Below, in pieces: positions 8,776 to 15,156 of a DNA stretch of 23,986 bases (position 1 is the stretch's first letter; every line of letters begins with the position of its first letter). The stretch comes from JBOHWJ01 sp050736615 (GTDB taxonomy: Bacteria > Desulfobacterota > Binatia > Binatales > Binataceae): contig JBOHWL010000010.1 of assembly GCA_050736615.1 (NCBI GenBank), forward strand, positions 1 to 23,986, in the 5' to 3' direction. The position numbers were made by a program, and so were the translations under genes. Under the pieces are notes generated by a model, which was not told where the DNA came from, searched no databases, and saw only the letters and a program-made list of their open reading frames with translations.

Positions 8776-9959
8776 TAAGCGGACTCCCCGCAAGCAACAC
8801 TGTCACTGCTAAGGCAGGCAACAGACGGTTCGGCGGCCCTGACGCGACGCCATACGCGCGCAATGATTCCGCCCGCACGTTCAATTTCCTCCTCTGTCGT
8901 GCTCCATCCGAGACTAAGACGCAGGGAGCTGCGCGCCTCGTCCGCGCCACACCCCATCGCGAGCAGCACGTGCGATGGCTCGACCGCCCCGGCCGCACAC
9001 GCCGAGCCCATCGAAACTTCCACGCCTTCGAGGTCCAGCGCGATCAGCATGCTCTCACCCAGCACGCCAGGAAAGGCCAGATTGAGCGTATTCGGCAGGC
9101 GTCGCGCCGCCGCCGCGTGGAGCATCAACCCGGGTATCGAGTTCATCAATTGTCGAAGCAGGAGGTCGGCCAGTCGCGCCGTAAGCGCACTCTCTTGCGC
9201 CAGATTGACCGCGACCTCGTCAGCCGCAACACCGAAGCCCACGGCGCCAGACAGATTGGGTGTGCCGGCACGCATCGCGCCTTCCTGCGGTCCGCCCAGC
9301 ATCAGCGGCGCGATTTTCGCAAATTGCCGGACGTATAGCGCACCACTTCCGGATGGACCGCCGATCTTATGCGCACTCAGCGTCATCAAGTCGCAGCCTG
9401 AATCGGTAACGTCAACGGGAATACGACCGAGCGCCTGCGCCGCATCGAGATGGAGCATGGCGCCATTATCAACCGCCGCGCGTGAAATCGCACCGAGATC
9501 TTGAATCGCGCCGGTTTCCGAATTGGCGACTCCCAGTGTAAGCAGCGCCGTGTCGCGGTCGAGCGCGGCAATCACGCGCTGCGCCGATACGTGGCCATCG
9601 GATTCAGGGGCGATCCTGACCACTTCATAGCCGCGCGCTTCCAGTTCCGCCAGAGGCGCCATCACCGAAGAGTGCTCGATGGCGGAACTCACAATACGGC
9701 GGCGTCCGGCTGCGGCCTTCATCGTGCCAAATAAGGCCAGATTATTGGCTTCGGTGCCGCCGCTGGTAAAGACGATTTGATTTGGTTCCGCGCCAATCAG
9801 CCGCGCGATCGCGGCACGCGCGGATTCGAGTGCGCGGCACGCACGCTGGCCCGCGTGATGAACCGAGGCCGGATTGCCGTGCTCGTCCAAGCTGGACAGC
9901 GCCGCGCGTACGGCGGGCCGCGGCGGCGAACCGGCGTTATGGTCAAAATAGATGCTCAT
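8775..9959 (-). CDS. iscS: Cysteine desulfurase (IscS/NifS family)
   Basis: Pyridoxal-phosphate enzyme that takes sulfur from cysteine to form an enzyme persulfide, used for Fe-S clusters and tRNA thiolation. The N-terminus IYFDHNAGSPPRP is the usual start of the fold. The PLP lysine is Lys198 in LSAHKIGG, and the persulfide cysteine is Cys321 in SMGSACAAG. The ATG at 9959 is preferred over an in-frame TTG three codons upstream. The 394-aa length is typical. There is no scaffold gene (iscU) or regulator (iscR) nearby, so a role centred on mnmA and mtaB is likely; the IscS-versus-NifS label is not settled. The C-terminal tail carries two further cysteines (382 and 390) in a repeated SVAC motif and lacks the usual IscS ending. 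Confidence 0.93.
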   Translation of the reverse strand: MSIYFDHNAGSPPRPAVRAALSSLDEHGNPASVHHAGQRACRALESARAAIARLIGAEPNQIVFTSGGTEANNLALFGTMKAAAGRRRIVSSAIEHSSVMAPLAELEARGYEVVRIAPESDGHVSAQRVIAALDRDTALLTLGVANSETGAIQDLGAISRAAVDNGAMLHLDAAQALGRIPVDVTDSGCDLMTLSAHKIGGPSGSGALYVRQFAKIAPLMLGGPQEGAMRAGTPNLSGAVGFGVAADEVAVNLAQESALTARLADLLLRQLMNSIPGLMLHAAAARRLPNTLNLAFPGVLGESMLIALDLEGVEVSMGSACAAGAVEPSHVLLAMGCGADEARSSLRLSLGWSTTEEEIERAGGIIARVWRRVRAAEPSVACLSSDSVACGESA

Positions 9960-10046
9960 GATTCTCAAAATCGCCCGTCTCGAAATTCATAACCTAGCTT
10001 GATGCGCTTCATTACGAAAGACAGCCTGGTACGGGCAGCATATAGC

Positions 10047-10061
10047 CAGCGAGCCTCGCTG
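10047..10061. repeat. Inverted repeat CAGCGAG-C-CTCGCTG
   Basis: Perfect 7-bp inverted repeat around a single central base, in the spacer ahead of the cysteine desulfurase gene. As RNA it would fold with a 5-bp stem and 5-nt loop. As DNA it could be a dimeric repressor site. It may also be chance in GC-rich sequence. Confidence 0.4.
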
Positions 10062-10087
10062 ATTACCCGAGCGTCGAGCGTCGACGA

Positions 10088-10113
10088 CGGATAGGCAGGG
10101 CCAGCGCTATCCG
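10088..10113. repeat. Stem-loop CGGATAG/CTATCCG
   Basis: Perfect 7-bp arms separated by 12 nt, about 70 nt beyond the cysE stop. It could mark the 3' end of the lysC-cimA-cysE transcript, but no T-run follows on either strand. Confidence 0.35.
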
Positions 10114-10180
10114 GCGCACCGGCAATACCATCCGACCCTCGTCAGGTAGTGAAGACAGGCGACGCCGGCGGTGCTCTATC

Positions 10181-10894
10181 CTAATGCTGTTTGGTGACCG
10201 CGCCGTTGGCATGTTCAGGCGCAAGCATCTTGTCTTCGAGGCAATCCTGGCGTTCCTCGAGCTCTGCCAGTCGGCTTCCGAGTTGATTGATTTTGTCAAC
10301 CAGCTTGCCCATCGCGCGTGCGACCGGGTCGGGCAGGCGCGCGTGATCGAGTGCGGCCACGTCCTGGCTGGTGCTTTCACCTTCGATTACCTTGCCGGGA
10401 ATCCCCACGATGGTCGAGTATGGCGGCGCCGAAGAGACCACCACCGCGCCCGCGCCGATACGGCTGCCCTGTCCTATCCGCACCGGGCCGATCACGGCGG
10501 CTCCCGCACTGATCATCACATGGTTTTCGATCGTGGGATGCCGTTTTTCCTTACGCAGGCTGGTCCCACCGAGTGTCACGCCCTGATAGATCAAGACGTC
10601 GTCGCCAATTTCGGCGGTCTCGCCGATTACCACGCCCATGCCGTGATCGATAAACAAACGCCGGCCGATTTTCGCGCCGGGATGAATTTCAATTCCCGTG
10701 AGTCCGCGTGACAGCTCGCTCACCAGGCGTCCGATCAGCTTAAGGTCATGACGCCAGAGCCAATGGGCCGCGCGATGTAACCAGATTGCATGCAGGCCCG
10801 GATAGGCAAGTACGACTTCGAGCGTCGTACGCGCCGCCGGGTCGCGCTCGAACACCGCTTGGATGTCCTCGCGCATCGCGTCAATAGTACCCAT
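10181..10894 (-). CDS. cysE: Serine O-acetyltransferase
   Basis: Acetylates serine with acetyl-CoA to O-acetylserine, the first committed step of cysteine synthesis. The protein is the short (EpsC-like) form of 237 aa. It has a helical N-terminal part (about 1-65), then a left-handed beta-helix of hexapeptide repeats (about 68-165), with the catalytic FIDHGMG (His84) and KRHPTI (His119). A helical tail of about 45 residues looks coiled-coil-like (KLVDKINQLGSRLAELEERQ). The ATG has a strong GGAGGA site 7 nt upstream. It lies 32 nt behind cimA and ahead of the cysteine desulfurase gene, so cysteine production and use are neighbours. The partner cysK is not present in the window. Confidence 0.94.
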   Translation of the reverse strand: MGTIDAMREDIQAVFERDPAARTTLEVVLAYPGLHAIWLHRAAHWLWRHDLKLIGRLVSELSRGLTGIEIHPGAKIGRRLFIDHGMGVVIGETAEIGDDVLIYQGVTLGGTSLRKEKRHPTIENHVMISAGAAVIGPVRIGQGSRIGAGAVVVSSAPPYSTIVGIPGKVIEGESTSQDVAALDHARLPDPVARAMGKLVDKINQLGSRLAELEERQDCLEDKMLAPEHANGAVTKQH

Positions 10895-10926
10895 GGCCGC
10901 TTCCTCCGTGGGGATTCACCTTGCCA

Positions 10927-12597
10927 TTAAACCTTGGACGGCAGCGTTACGCTTCCTCCAGGGCGAGCGCGCTTGCCGGGCACCGCGCCGTCGCCGTTGA
11001 CCGGGCGCGCACGGGGCTTTGCATTATCCTTATGCAGCTTGAATTCGACTGAATCCAGCAGTGCTTGCCAACTGGCCTCGACCACATTGGCGGAAAGCCC
11101 AACCGTGCCCCATCGACGTTCACCGTCGGTGGATTCTATCAGCACGCGCACGCGAGCTCCGGTTCCGACACCGTTGTCGAGCACGCGCACCTTGTAGTCG
11201 GCCAGTTGCATGCTGTCCAAGGCGGGATAGTACGGCACCAAGGCGGCGCGCAAAGCCGCGTCGAGCGCGTGCACCGGGCCGTTGCCGATGGCGGAGTTGC
11301 GCGTGCGTTGTCCGTCCGGCCCCTCGATGACCACTACCGCTTCACTGAACGGCGCCTGGTCCTCGTGCCATTTGTCGTCAAACACCCGGAAGCTGACAAA
11401 GCTGAAGTGATCATGCGCCAATCCGAGCGTGCGCAGCATCAGCAACTCGAATGACGCGTCGGCGCCATCAAAAGTAAAGCCCAGGCTTTCGAGCCGCTTG
11501 AGCTCCTCCAGCAACTGCGCGATTTGCTCATTGCTCAATTCGGATGCCAGTCCGAATTCGCGCGTCTTGTAGAGAATATTGGCGCGTCCGGACAGTTCCG
11601 ACAACAACACCCGGCGATCATTGCCAACCACCGCCGGATCGACGTGCTCGTACGTGTGCACGTTGCGCTGGATCCCGGAGACGTGCAGGCCGGCCTTGTG
11701 CGCGAAAGCGCTCCGGCCCACGTAGGCTTGGCGGGGGTTGGGGGAAATATTGGCCAGTTCATATACCAGCCGCGAGATTTCATTTATGCTCTTGAGCTTC
11801 GCGGCCGGCACGCATTGATAACCGAGCTTGAGCTGCAGGTCCGGAATAATCGAGACCAGGTTGGCGTTGCCGCAACGCTCGCCGAGCCCGTTGATCGTTC
11901 CCTGCACGTGCGTGGCACCGCTTTGCACCGCCGCAATCGTGTTGGCCACGGCGACTTCGGAATCGTTATGGCAATGTATTCCGATACCGCAGCCGACCGC
12001 TGCGCGCGCCGCCTTCACCCCCCGCTCGATTTCAAACGGCAGGCGACCGCCATTGGTATCGCAAAGGGCGATTAGATCAACCTCCGCCTCGGCCACCGCC
12101 TTGAGACAGGCGAGCGCGAAGTCGGGATTATTGGCGTAGCCGTCGAAGAAGTGTTCGGCGTCGAAAATCACCTCATCGACATGTCTTTTCAGATAGACGA
12201 TCGTGTCATGGAGAATGTCCAGGTTAGCCTGCAACGAAATCCGCAAGGCCTCGCGCACGTGTAAGTCCCAGGTCTTGCCGACCACGGTGGCGACCGGCGT
12301 CTCCGCGCGCAGAATCAATTGCAAATTGCGATCGGCCGAAGCCCGCACATCGGCCCGCCGCGTCGCGCCAAAAGCGGCCACGCGCGCGTGCTGGAGCTTG
12401 AGCCGCTTCACTTCCTTGAAGAACGCCGCGTCGCGTTCGTTCGAACCCGGCCAGCCACCCTCGATATAGTGGATGCCGAGGTCGTCAAGACGGCCGGCAA
12501 TTTCGAGCTTGTCCTCAACCGTGAGTGACACGTCTTCGGACTGGCATCCGTCGCGTAAAGTGGTGTCGTAGATCTGAATTTTTCTGACAACCGCCAT
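10927..12597 (-). CDS. cimA: (R)-citramalate synthase
   Basis: Condenses pyruvate and acetyl-CoA to citramalate, opening the threonine-independent route to isoleucine. The TIM-barrel motifs of the isopropylmalate/homocitrate synthase family are clear: DTTLRDG (11-17), CDTNGG (179-184), HCHND (208-212) and NGLGERCGN (236-244). A C-terminal LeuA-type allosteric domain covers about residues 400-535, followed by a basic, probably disordered tail. The length of 556 aa and the HYIEGGWPGSN segment are typical of the bacterial CimA group rather than LeuA. The ATG is 4 nt after the lysC stop; a longer in-frame N-terminus would only overlap lysC. lysC-cimA adjacency is known in Geobacter-like bacteria. 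Confidence 0.92.
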   Translation of the reverse strand: MAVVRKIQIYDTTLRDGCQSEDVSLTVEDKLEIAGRLDDLGIHYIEGGWPGSNERDAAFFKEVKRLKLQHARVAAFGATRRADVRASADRNLQLILRAETPVATVVGKTWDLHVREALRISLQANLDILHDTIVYLKRHVDEVIFDAEHFFDGYANNPDFALACLKAVAEAEVDLIALCDTNGGRLPFEIERGVKAARAAVGCGIGIHCHNDSEVAVANTIAAVQSGATHVQGTINGLGERCGNANLVSIIPDLQLKLGYQCVPAAKLKSINEISRLVYELANISPNPRQAYVGRSAFAHKAGLHVSGIQRNVHTYEHVDPAVVGNDRRVLLSELSGRANILYKTREFGLASELSNEQIAQLLEELKRLESLGFTFDGADASFELLMLRTLGLAHDHFSFVSFRVFDDKWHEDQAPFSEAVVVIEGPDGQRTRNSAIGNGPVHALDAALRAALVPYYPALDSMQLADYKVRVLDNGVGTGARVRVLIESTDGERRWGTVGLSANVVEASWQALLDSVEFKLHKDNAKPRARPVNGDGAVPGKRARPGGSVTLPSKV

Positions 12598-12601
12598 TGA
12601 A

Positions 12602-13843
12602 CTATGCCGTCTCCGCCGGCAAGTGGGAACCATCGCCCAGGAAGGCGTCGTGCAGCGCGCGCATCGCGAGCTCGCCATATTTCGCATTAACGACCACCGA
12701 CACCTTGATTTCGGAGGTCGCGATCATCGCGATATTAACGCGTTCGGCGGCGAGCACGCGAAACATGGTCGCGGCCACACCCGCATGCGTCCGCATGCCG
12801 ACGCCGACGATAGAGACCTTGGCGACCTGCTCCTCAAAACGCACGCCGGCGGCGCCGATTTCACCTGCGACCATCCGCACCAGTTCGAGGGCGCGGCGCA
12901 GGTCGGAGCGCGCGACCGTAAAGGTCATGTCGGTACGTTTATCGGCGGCGGCATTCTGAATGATCATATCAACCACGATGCCGGCCTCCGCGATCGGGCC
13001 GAAAATTCGCGCCGCCAATCCCGGACTATCCTCGACCCCGGCAATCGTAATCTTGCTCTGGTTCTGATCCAACGTCACACCCGAAACCAGCACATTCTCC
13101 ATCGCCCTATCCTCCCGGCCGACCCAGGTGCCGTGCGAAGCTTCCGTAAAACTGCTGCGCACCAGCAGCGGGACATTATAGAGTCGCGCCAATTCGACCG
13201 ACCGAAGTTGTAGCACCTTGGCGCCCAGCGCCGCCATTTCCAGCATCTCGTCGTAAGAGATCCGGTCCAGTCGCCGCGCGCGCGGGCAGATATTCGGATC
13301 GGCCGTATAGACGCCATCGACGTCGGTGTAAATTTCGCAAACGGAAGCCTTTAGAACCGCCGCCAGCGCAACTGCGGTCAGGTCCGAGGCGCCACGCCCG
13401 AGCGTGGTGATGTCGCCGTTGGCATCAATCCCCTGATAACCGGCGACCACCACGATATTGCCGCGCTCCAGGGCTTCGGTCACCCGGTCACATCGAATCG
13501 AGGTGATACGCGCGGCGCCGTGATTGGAATCGGTTTCAAGACGCAACTGATGGGCGAGGAAGGAAACGGTGGGCTCGCCAAGCCCCTGTAAGCGAATTGC
13601 CAGCAGCGCGGCCGAGACCTGTTCTCCGGTCGCGACCAGCACATCGGTCTCGCGCGGATGGGGCGCGGCGCTCAGTTCCTCGGCAAGTTTGAACAAGCGG
13701 TTGGTTTCCCCCGCCATGGCGGATACCACCACCACCATCTGATCGCCCCCAGCACGTCCGCGTGCGACGCGCTCCGCCACCGCTTTAATTCGTTCGATAG
13801 AACCGACCGAGGTGCCGCCGTACTTTTGAACTATGATCGCCAC
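12602..13843 (-). CDS. lysC: Aspartokinase
   Basis: Phosphorylates aspartate, the entry step to lysine, threonine and methionine. The kinase domain begins with KYGGTSVGS (residues 7-15) and has GRGASDLTAVALA (149-161) and YTDVDGVYTADP (172-183). Two ACT regulatory domains (about 265-335 and 343-405) suggest feedback control by lysine and/or threonine. The GTG at 13843 is chosen because it gives the standard VAIIVQKYGG start and a normal 413 aa; the frame stays open upstream through the leader, and no strong ribosome site is visible. It is followed by cimA after 4 nt. Upstream lies an insertion element that separates it from tsaE, so it may now depend on a promoter in the short leader at 13844-13922. 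Confidence 0.94.
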   Translation of the reverse strand: MAIIVQKYGGTSVGSIERIKAVAERVARGRAGGDQMVVVVSAMAGETNRLFKLAEELSAAPHPRETDVLVATGEQVSAALLAIRLQGLGEPTVSFLAHQLRLETDSNHGAARITSIRCDRVTEALERGNIVVVAGYQGIDANGDITTLGRGASDLTAVALAAVLKASVCEIYTDVDGVYTADPNICPRARRLDRISYDEMLEMAALGAKVLQLRSVELARLYNVPLLVRSSFTEASHGTWVGREDRAMENVLVSGVTLDQNQSKITIAGVEDSPGLAARIFGPIAEAGIVVDMIIQNAAADKRTDMTFTVARSDLRRALELVRMVAGEIGAAGVRFEEQVAKVSIVGVGMRTHAGVAATMFRVLAAERVNIAMIATSEIKVSVVVNAKYGELAMRALHDAFLGDGSHLPAETA

Positions 13844-13864
13844 GGGCCGCCGAGTTCCATTCCA

Positions 13865-13898
13865 AGCATAAACTCTTATTATGCTCGGAACGCCGAGC
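13865..13898 (-). promoter_or_regulatory. Overlapping hairpins in the lysC leader
   Basis: Read toward lysC, a GC-rich stem comes first: GCTCGG/CCGAGC with a 4-nt loop (13883-13898). A second, AT-rich stem follows: AGCATAA/TTATGCT with a 7-nt spacer (13865-13885). The two share the bases 13883-13885, so they cannot both form in full. This layout could be an attenuator, an operator, or chance. It is far too short for a lysine riboswitch, and the AT-rich arm also contains the best -10-like sequence here (CATAAT). Confidence 0.35.
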
Positions 13899-13914
13899 CT
13901 AGACCACAAGGACG

Positions 13915-13922
13915 GAAAAGTA
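13915..13922 (+). repeat. Target site duplication, left copy
   Basis: GAAAAGTA directly outside the left inverted repeat of the insertion element, identical to the copy at 14567-14574. An 8-bp duplication fits IS1-family transposition (8-9 bp). Confidence 0.85.
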
Positions 13923-13941
13923 GGTAGTGGCCTAATCTCAA
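13923..13941 (+). repeat. Left terminal inverted repeat of the IS
   Basis: GGTAGTGGCCTAATCTCAA. It matches the reverse complement of the right end at 17 of 19 positions, with differences at positions 8 and 15. Confidence 0.85.
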
Positions 13942-13942
13942 T

Positions 13943-14551
13943 TTGCGAAGACCTTTCGAGTGTGTCCTGAATCTGTTCGTGGCGCTTGATGCGGATACGA
14001 AGCTAGTGCCCTGTTACCATGTTGGGCGGCGCACCTGGACCGACACACAGATGTTTATCGATGACTTGCGCAGCCGAATTGTGAATCGTCCCCAGATCAC
14101 AACCGATGCTTTTCGTCCATACTATGGAGGCGATTCGTCGCGCGTTCGATTCGCGCGTGGACTACGCTCAGCAAATAAAAGTGTTCGCGTCAGAGTTGAA
14201 TGCCGGTCGCGGGCGTTACTCGCCACCAGTTATGACAAAAGCGCAGACAGATATTCTTTTAGGCGATCCATCCGTGGAGCATATTTCAACGAGTTTCGTT
14301 GAACGTCAGAATTTGACCGTCAGAATGGAAAACCGGCGTTTCACGCGTCTGACAAATGCCTTCAGCAAAAAGCTTGCGAACCTGAAAGCCTCAGTGGCGC
14401 TTCACTACGCACATTACAACTTTGTGGTCTGCATCGCAGCTTGCGTTGTTCACCGGCAATGGCTGCCAATGTTGCCGATCACCTCTGGGCGGTTGAGGAA
14501 CTGATCGATGCAGCATTGGCGGATGAGCCTCAATTAGGGAAAGCGGCTTGA
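13943..14551 (+). pseudogene. IS1-family transposase remnant, two frameshifts
   Basis: DDE transposase of the IS1 family, inactive. The first segment (frame of 13943) reads LFVALDADTKLVPCYHVG and then QITTDAFRPYY, holding the first two catalytic Asp residues. One extra base near 14126 shifts the frame. The second segment continues EAIRRAFDSRVDYAQQIKVF, RGRYSPP, then FVERQNLTVRM with the catalytic Glu, and NAFSKKLANLKA. Around 14440 one base appears lost; the third segment LRCSPAMAANVADHLWAVEE runs to a TGA at 14549-14551, inside the right inverted repeat. The rejoined product is about 200 aa, shorter than full single-ORF relatives, with the N-terminal zinc-ribbon and DNA-binding part missing. 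Identification rests on motif recall, not a search. Confidence 0.85.
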
Positions 14552-14566
14552 AATTAGGACACTACC
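14548..14566 (-). repeat. Right terminal inverted repeat of the IS
   Basis: On the minus strand it reads GGTAGTGTCCTAATTTCAA, matching the left end at 17 of 19 bases. It overlaps the transposase stop codon. Confidence 0.85.
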
Positions 14567-14574
14567 GAAAAGTA
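14567..14574 (+). repeat. Target site duplication, right copy
   Basis: GAAAAGTA immediately outside the right inverted repeat, identical to the left copy at 13915-13922. Confidence 0.85.
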
Positions 14575-14580
14575 CGGGGT

Positions 14581-15063
14581 TCAGGCGAAACGCGCCTTCA
14601 GCTTCTCGATTAGCGAGCCGTAACGTTCGTCAGTGGCGGAGAACTCGATTTGACGGCTTTGCGCGGCTGCATAGCTGATCCGGATCGCAAGCCGTTCCAA
14701 TTCTTCGGCCTCGCGCAGGCGCTCGAACCATTCGACCGCGGCAACCGCGTCCGAGAACAGGTATTCGCGCAAACCCATATCGTCAAGGGCGACGGTTTCA
14801 AGCCGGTAAAGATCGATATGGTACAATGGCACGCGTCCCTGATGCTCCTGGATCATGGTGAAGGTGGGACTGAGGATTTGTTCCTCGGGAAGATTCAATC
14901 CACGCGCGAGACCCTTGATGAAGCAAGTCTTGCCCGCGCCCAATTCACCGGAAAGGCCGAGTAATTCTCCCCCGTGCAATATCGAGGCGAGCCGCCGACC
15001 CCACACTTTGGTCTCGCGCGCCGACCGGCTCTGCACAATGAAGGTAACGGTGTTCATCATCAT
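14581..15063 (-). CDS. tsaE: tRNA t6A synthesis ATPase TsaE
   Basis: P-loop ATPase that works with TsaB and TsaD to put threonylcarbamoyl on adenosine 37 of ANN-decoding tRNAs. The Walker A motif GELGAGKT is at 39-46. It is followed by SPTFTMIQEH and HIDLYRL, both typical of the family, and VEWFERL toward the end. The length of 160 aa is normal. The exact start is ambiguous because three ATG codons run in a row (15063, 15060, 15057) behind an in-frame TTG at 15066; none has a clear ribosome site. It follows nnr, an order seen in many bacteria, here across a 93-nt structured spacer. The IS remnant begins 6 nt past its stop, after the target duplication. Confidence 0.94.
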   Translation of the reverse strand: MMMNTVTFIVQSRSARETKVWGRRLASILHGGELLGLSGELGAGKTCFIKGLARGLNLPEEQILSPTFTMIQEHQGRVPLYHIDLYRLETVALDDMGLREYLFSDAVAAVEWFERLREAEELERLAIRISYAAAQSRQIEFSATDERYGSLIEKLKARFA

Positions 15064-15066
15064 CAA

Positions 15067-15141
15067 TAACGCAACTCGCGGGCTCGCCCGCTCGTTCCGC
15101 TTCGCTCCACTAGCGTTACTCGCGTAATGGCGATTATCGCC
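15067..15141 (-). repeat. Structured, repeat-like spacer between nnr and tsaE
   Basis: Several pairable elements are packed here: GCGGGC/GCCCGC with a 2-nt centre (15078-15091), TAACGC/GCGTTA arms (15067-15072 with 15113-15118), a TTAC/GTAA stem near 15116-15127, and GGCGAT/ATCGCC around one base (15129-15141). A direct repeat ACTCGCG occurs at 15074-15080 and 15118-15124. The purine-rich run GGAGCGAAGCGGAACGAGCG between them resembles dispersed intergenic repeats of GC-rich genomes, but only one copy is in this window. Confidence 0.4.
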
Positions 15142-15156
15142 CCGGCGGCGCCTCGA

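Larger units (their letters stand above)
9960..10180 (-). other. 221-nt spacer with palindromes
   Basis: This is the longest gene-free stretch apart from the IS region. It contains a 7-bp perfect inverted repeat around one base (10047-10061), a 7-bp stem with a 12-nt loop (10088-10094 with 10107-10113), and a tandem GCGTCGA pair (10071-10084) containing the palindrome CGTCGACG. No T-tract follows the stems. A promoter for the desulfurase-mnmA-mtaB block would be expected here, but I cannot see a convincing -35/-10 pair. Confidence 0.4.
13923..14566 (+). mobile_element. Decayed IS1-family insertion sequence
   Basis: A 644-bp element inserted between tsaE and lysC, on the strand opposite to all neighbouring genes. 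It has terminal inverted repeats matching at 17 of 19 bases and is bounded by the perfect 8-bp duplication GAAAAGTA. Inside is a transposase remnant of the IS1 (InsB-like DDE) family, broken by two frameshifts and lacking its N-terminal part. Because both ends are intact, the missing portion was probably lost by an internal deletion. Removing the element and one duplication copy restores a spacer of about 85 nt between tsaE and lysC. Confidence 0.88.

Noticed and set aside
10063..10380. Minus-strand open frame overlapping the end of cysE and its spacer
   Set aside because: Out of frame with cysE and low in complexity (Arg/Ser-rich); no ribosome site.
13834..13863. Nine-codon leader peptide starting at an ATG just before lysC
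   Set aside because: It overlaps the lysC start out of frame, has no run of Lys or Thr codons and no ribosome site.
13844..13914. Lysine riboswitch ahead of lysC
   Set aside because: Only about 71 nt remain between the IS duplication and the start codon; the lysine riboswitch needs about 170 nt and its conserved core is not seen.
14106..14504. Apparently intact 132-codon plus-strand gene
   Set aside because: It is only the middle segment of the frameshifted transposase; its first six and last thirty or so codons are out-of-frame read-through.
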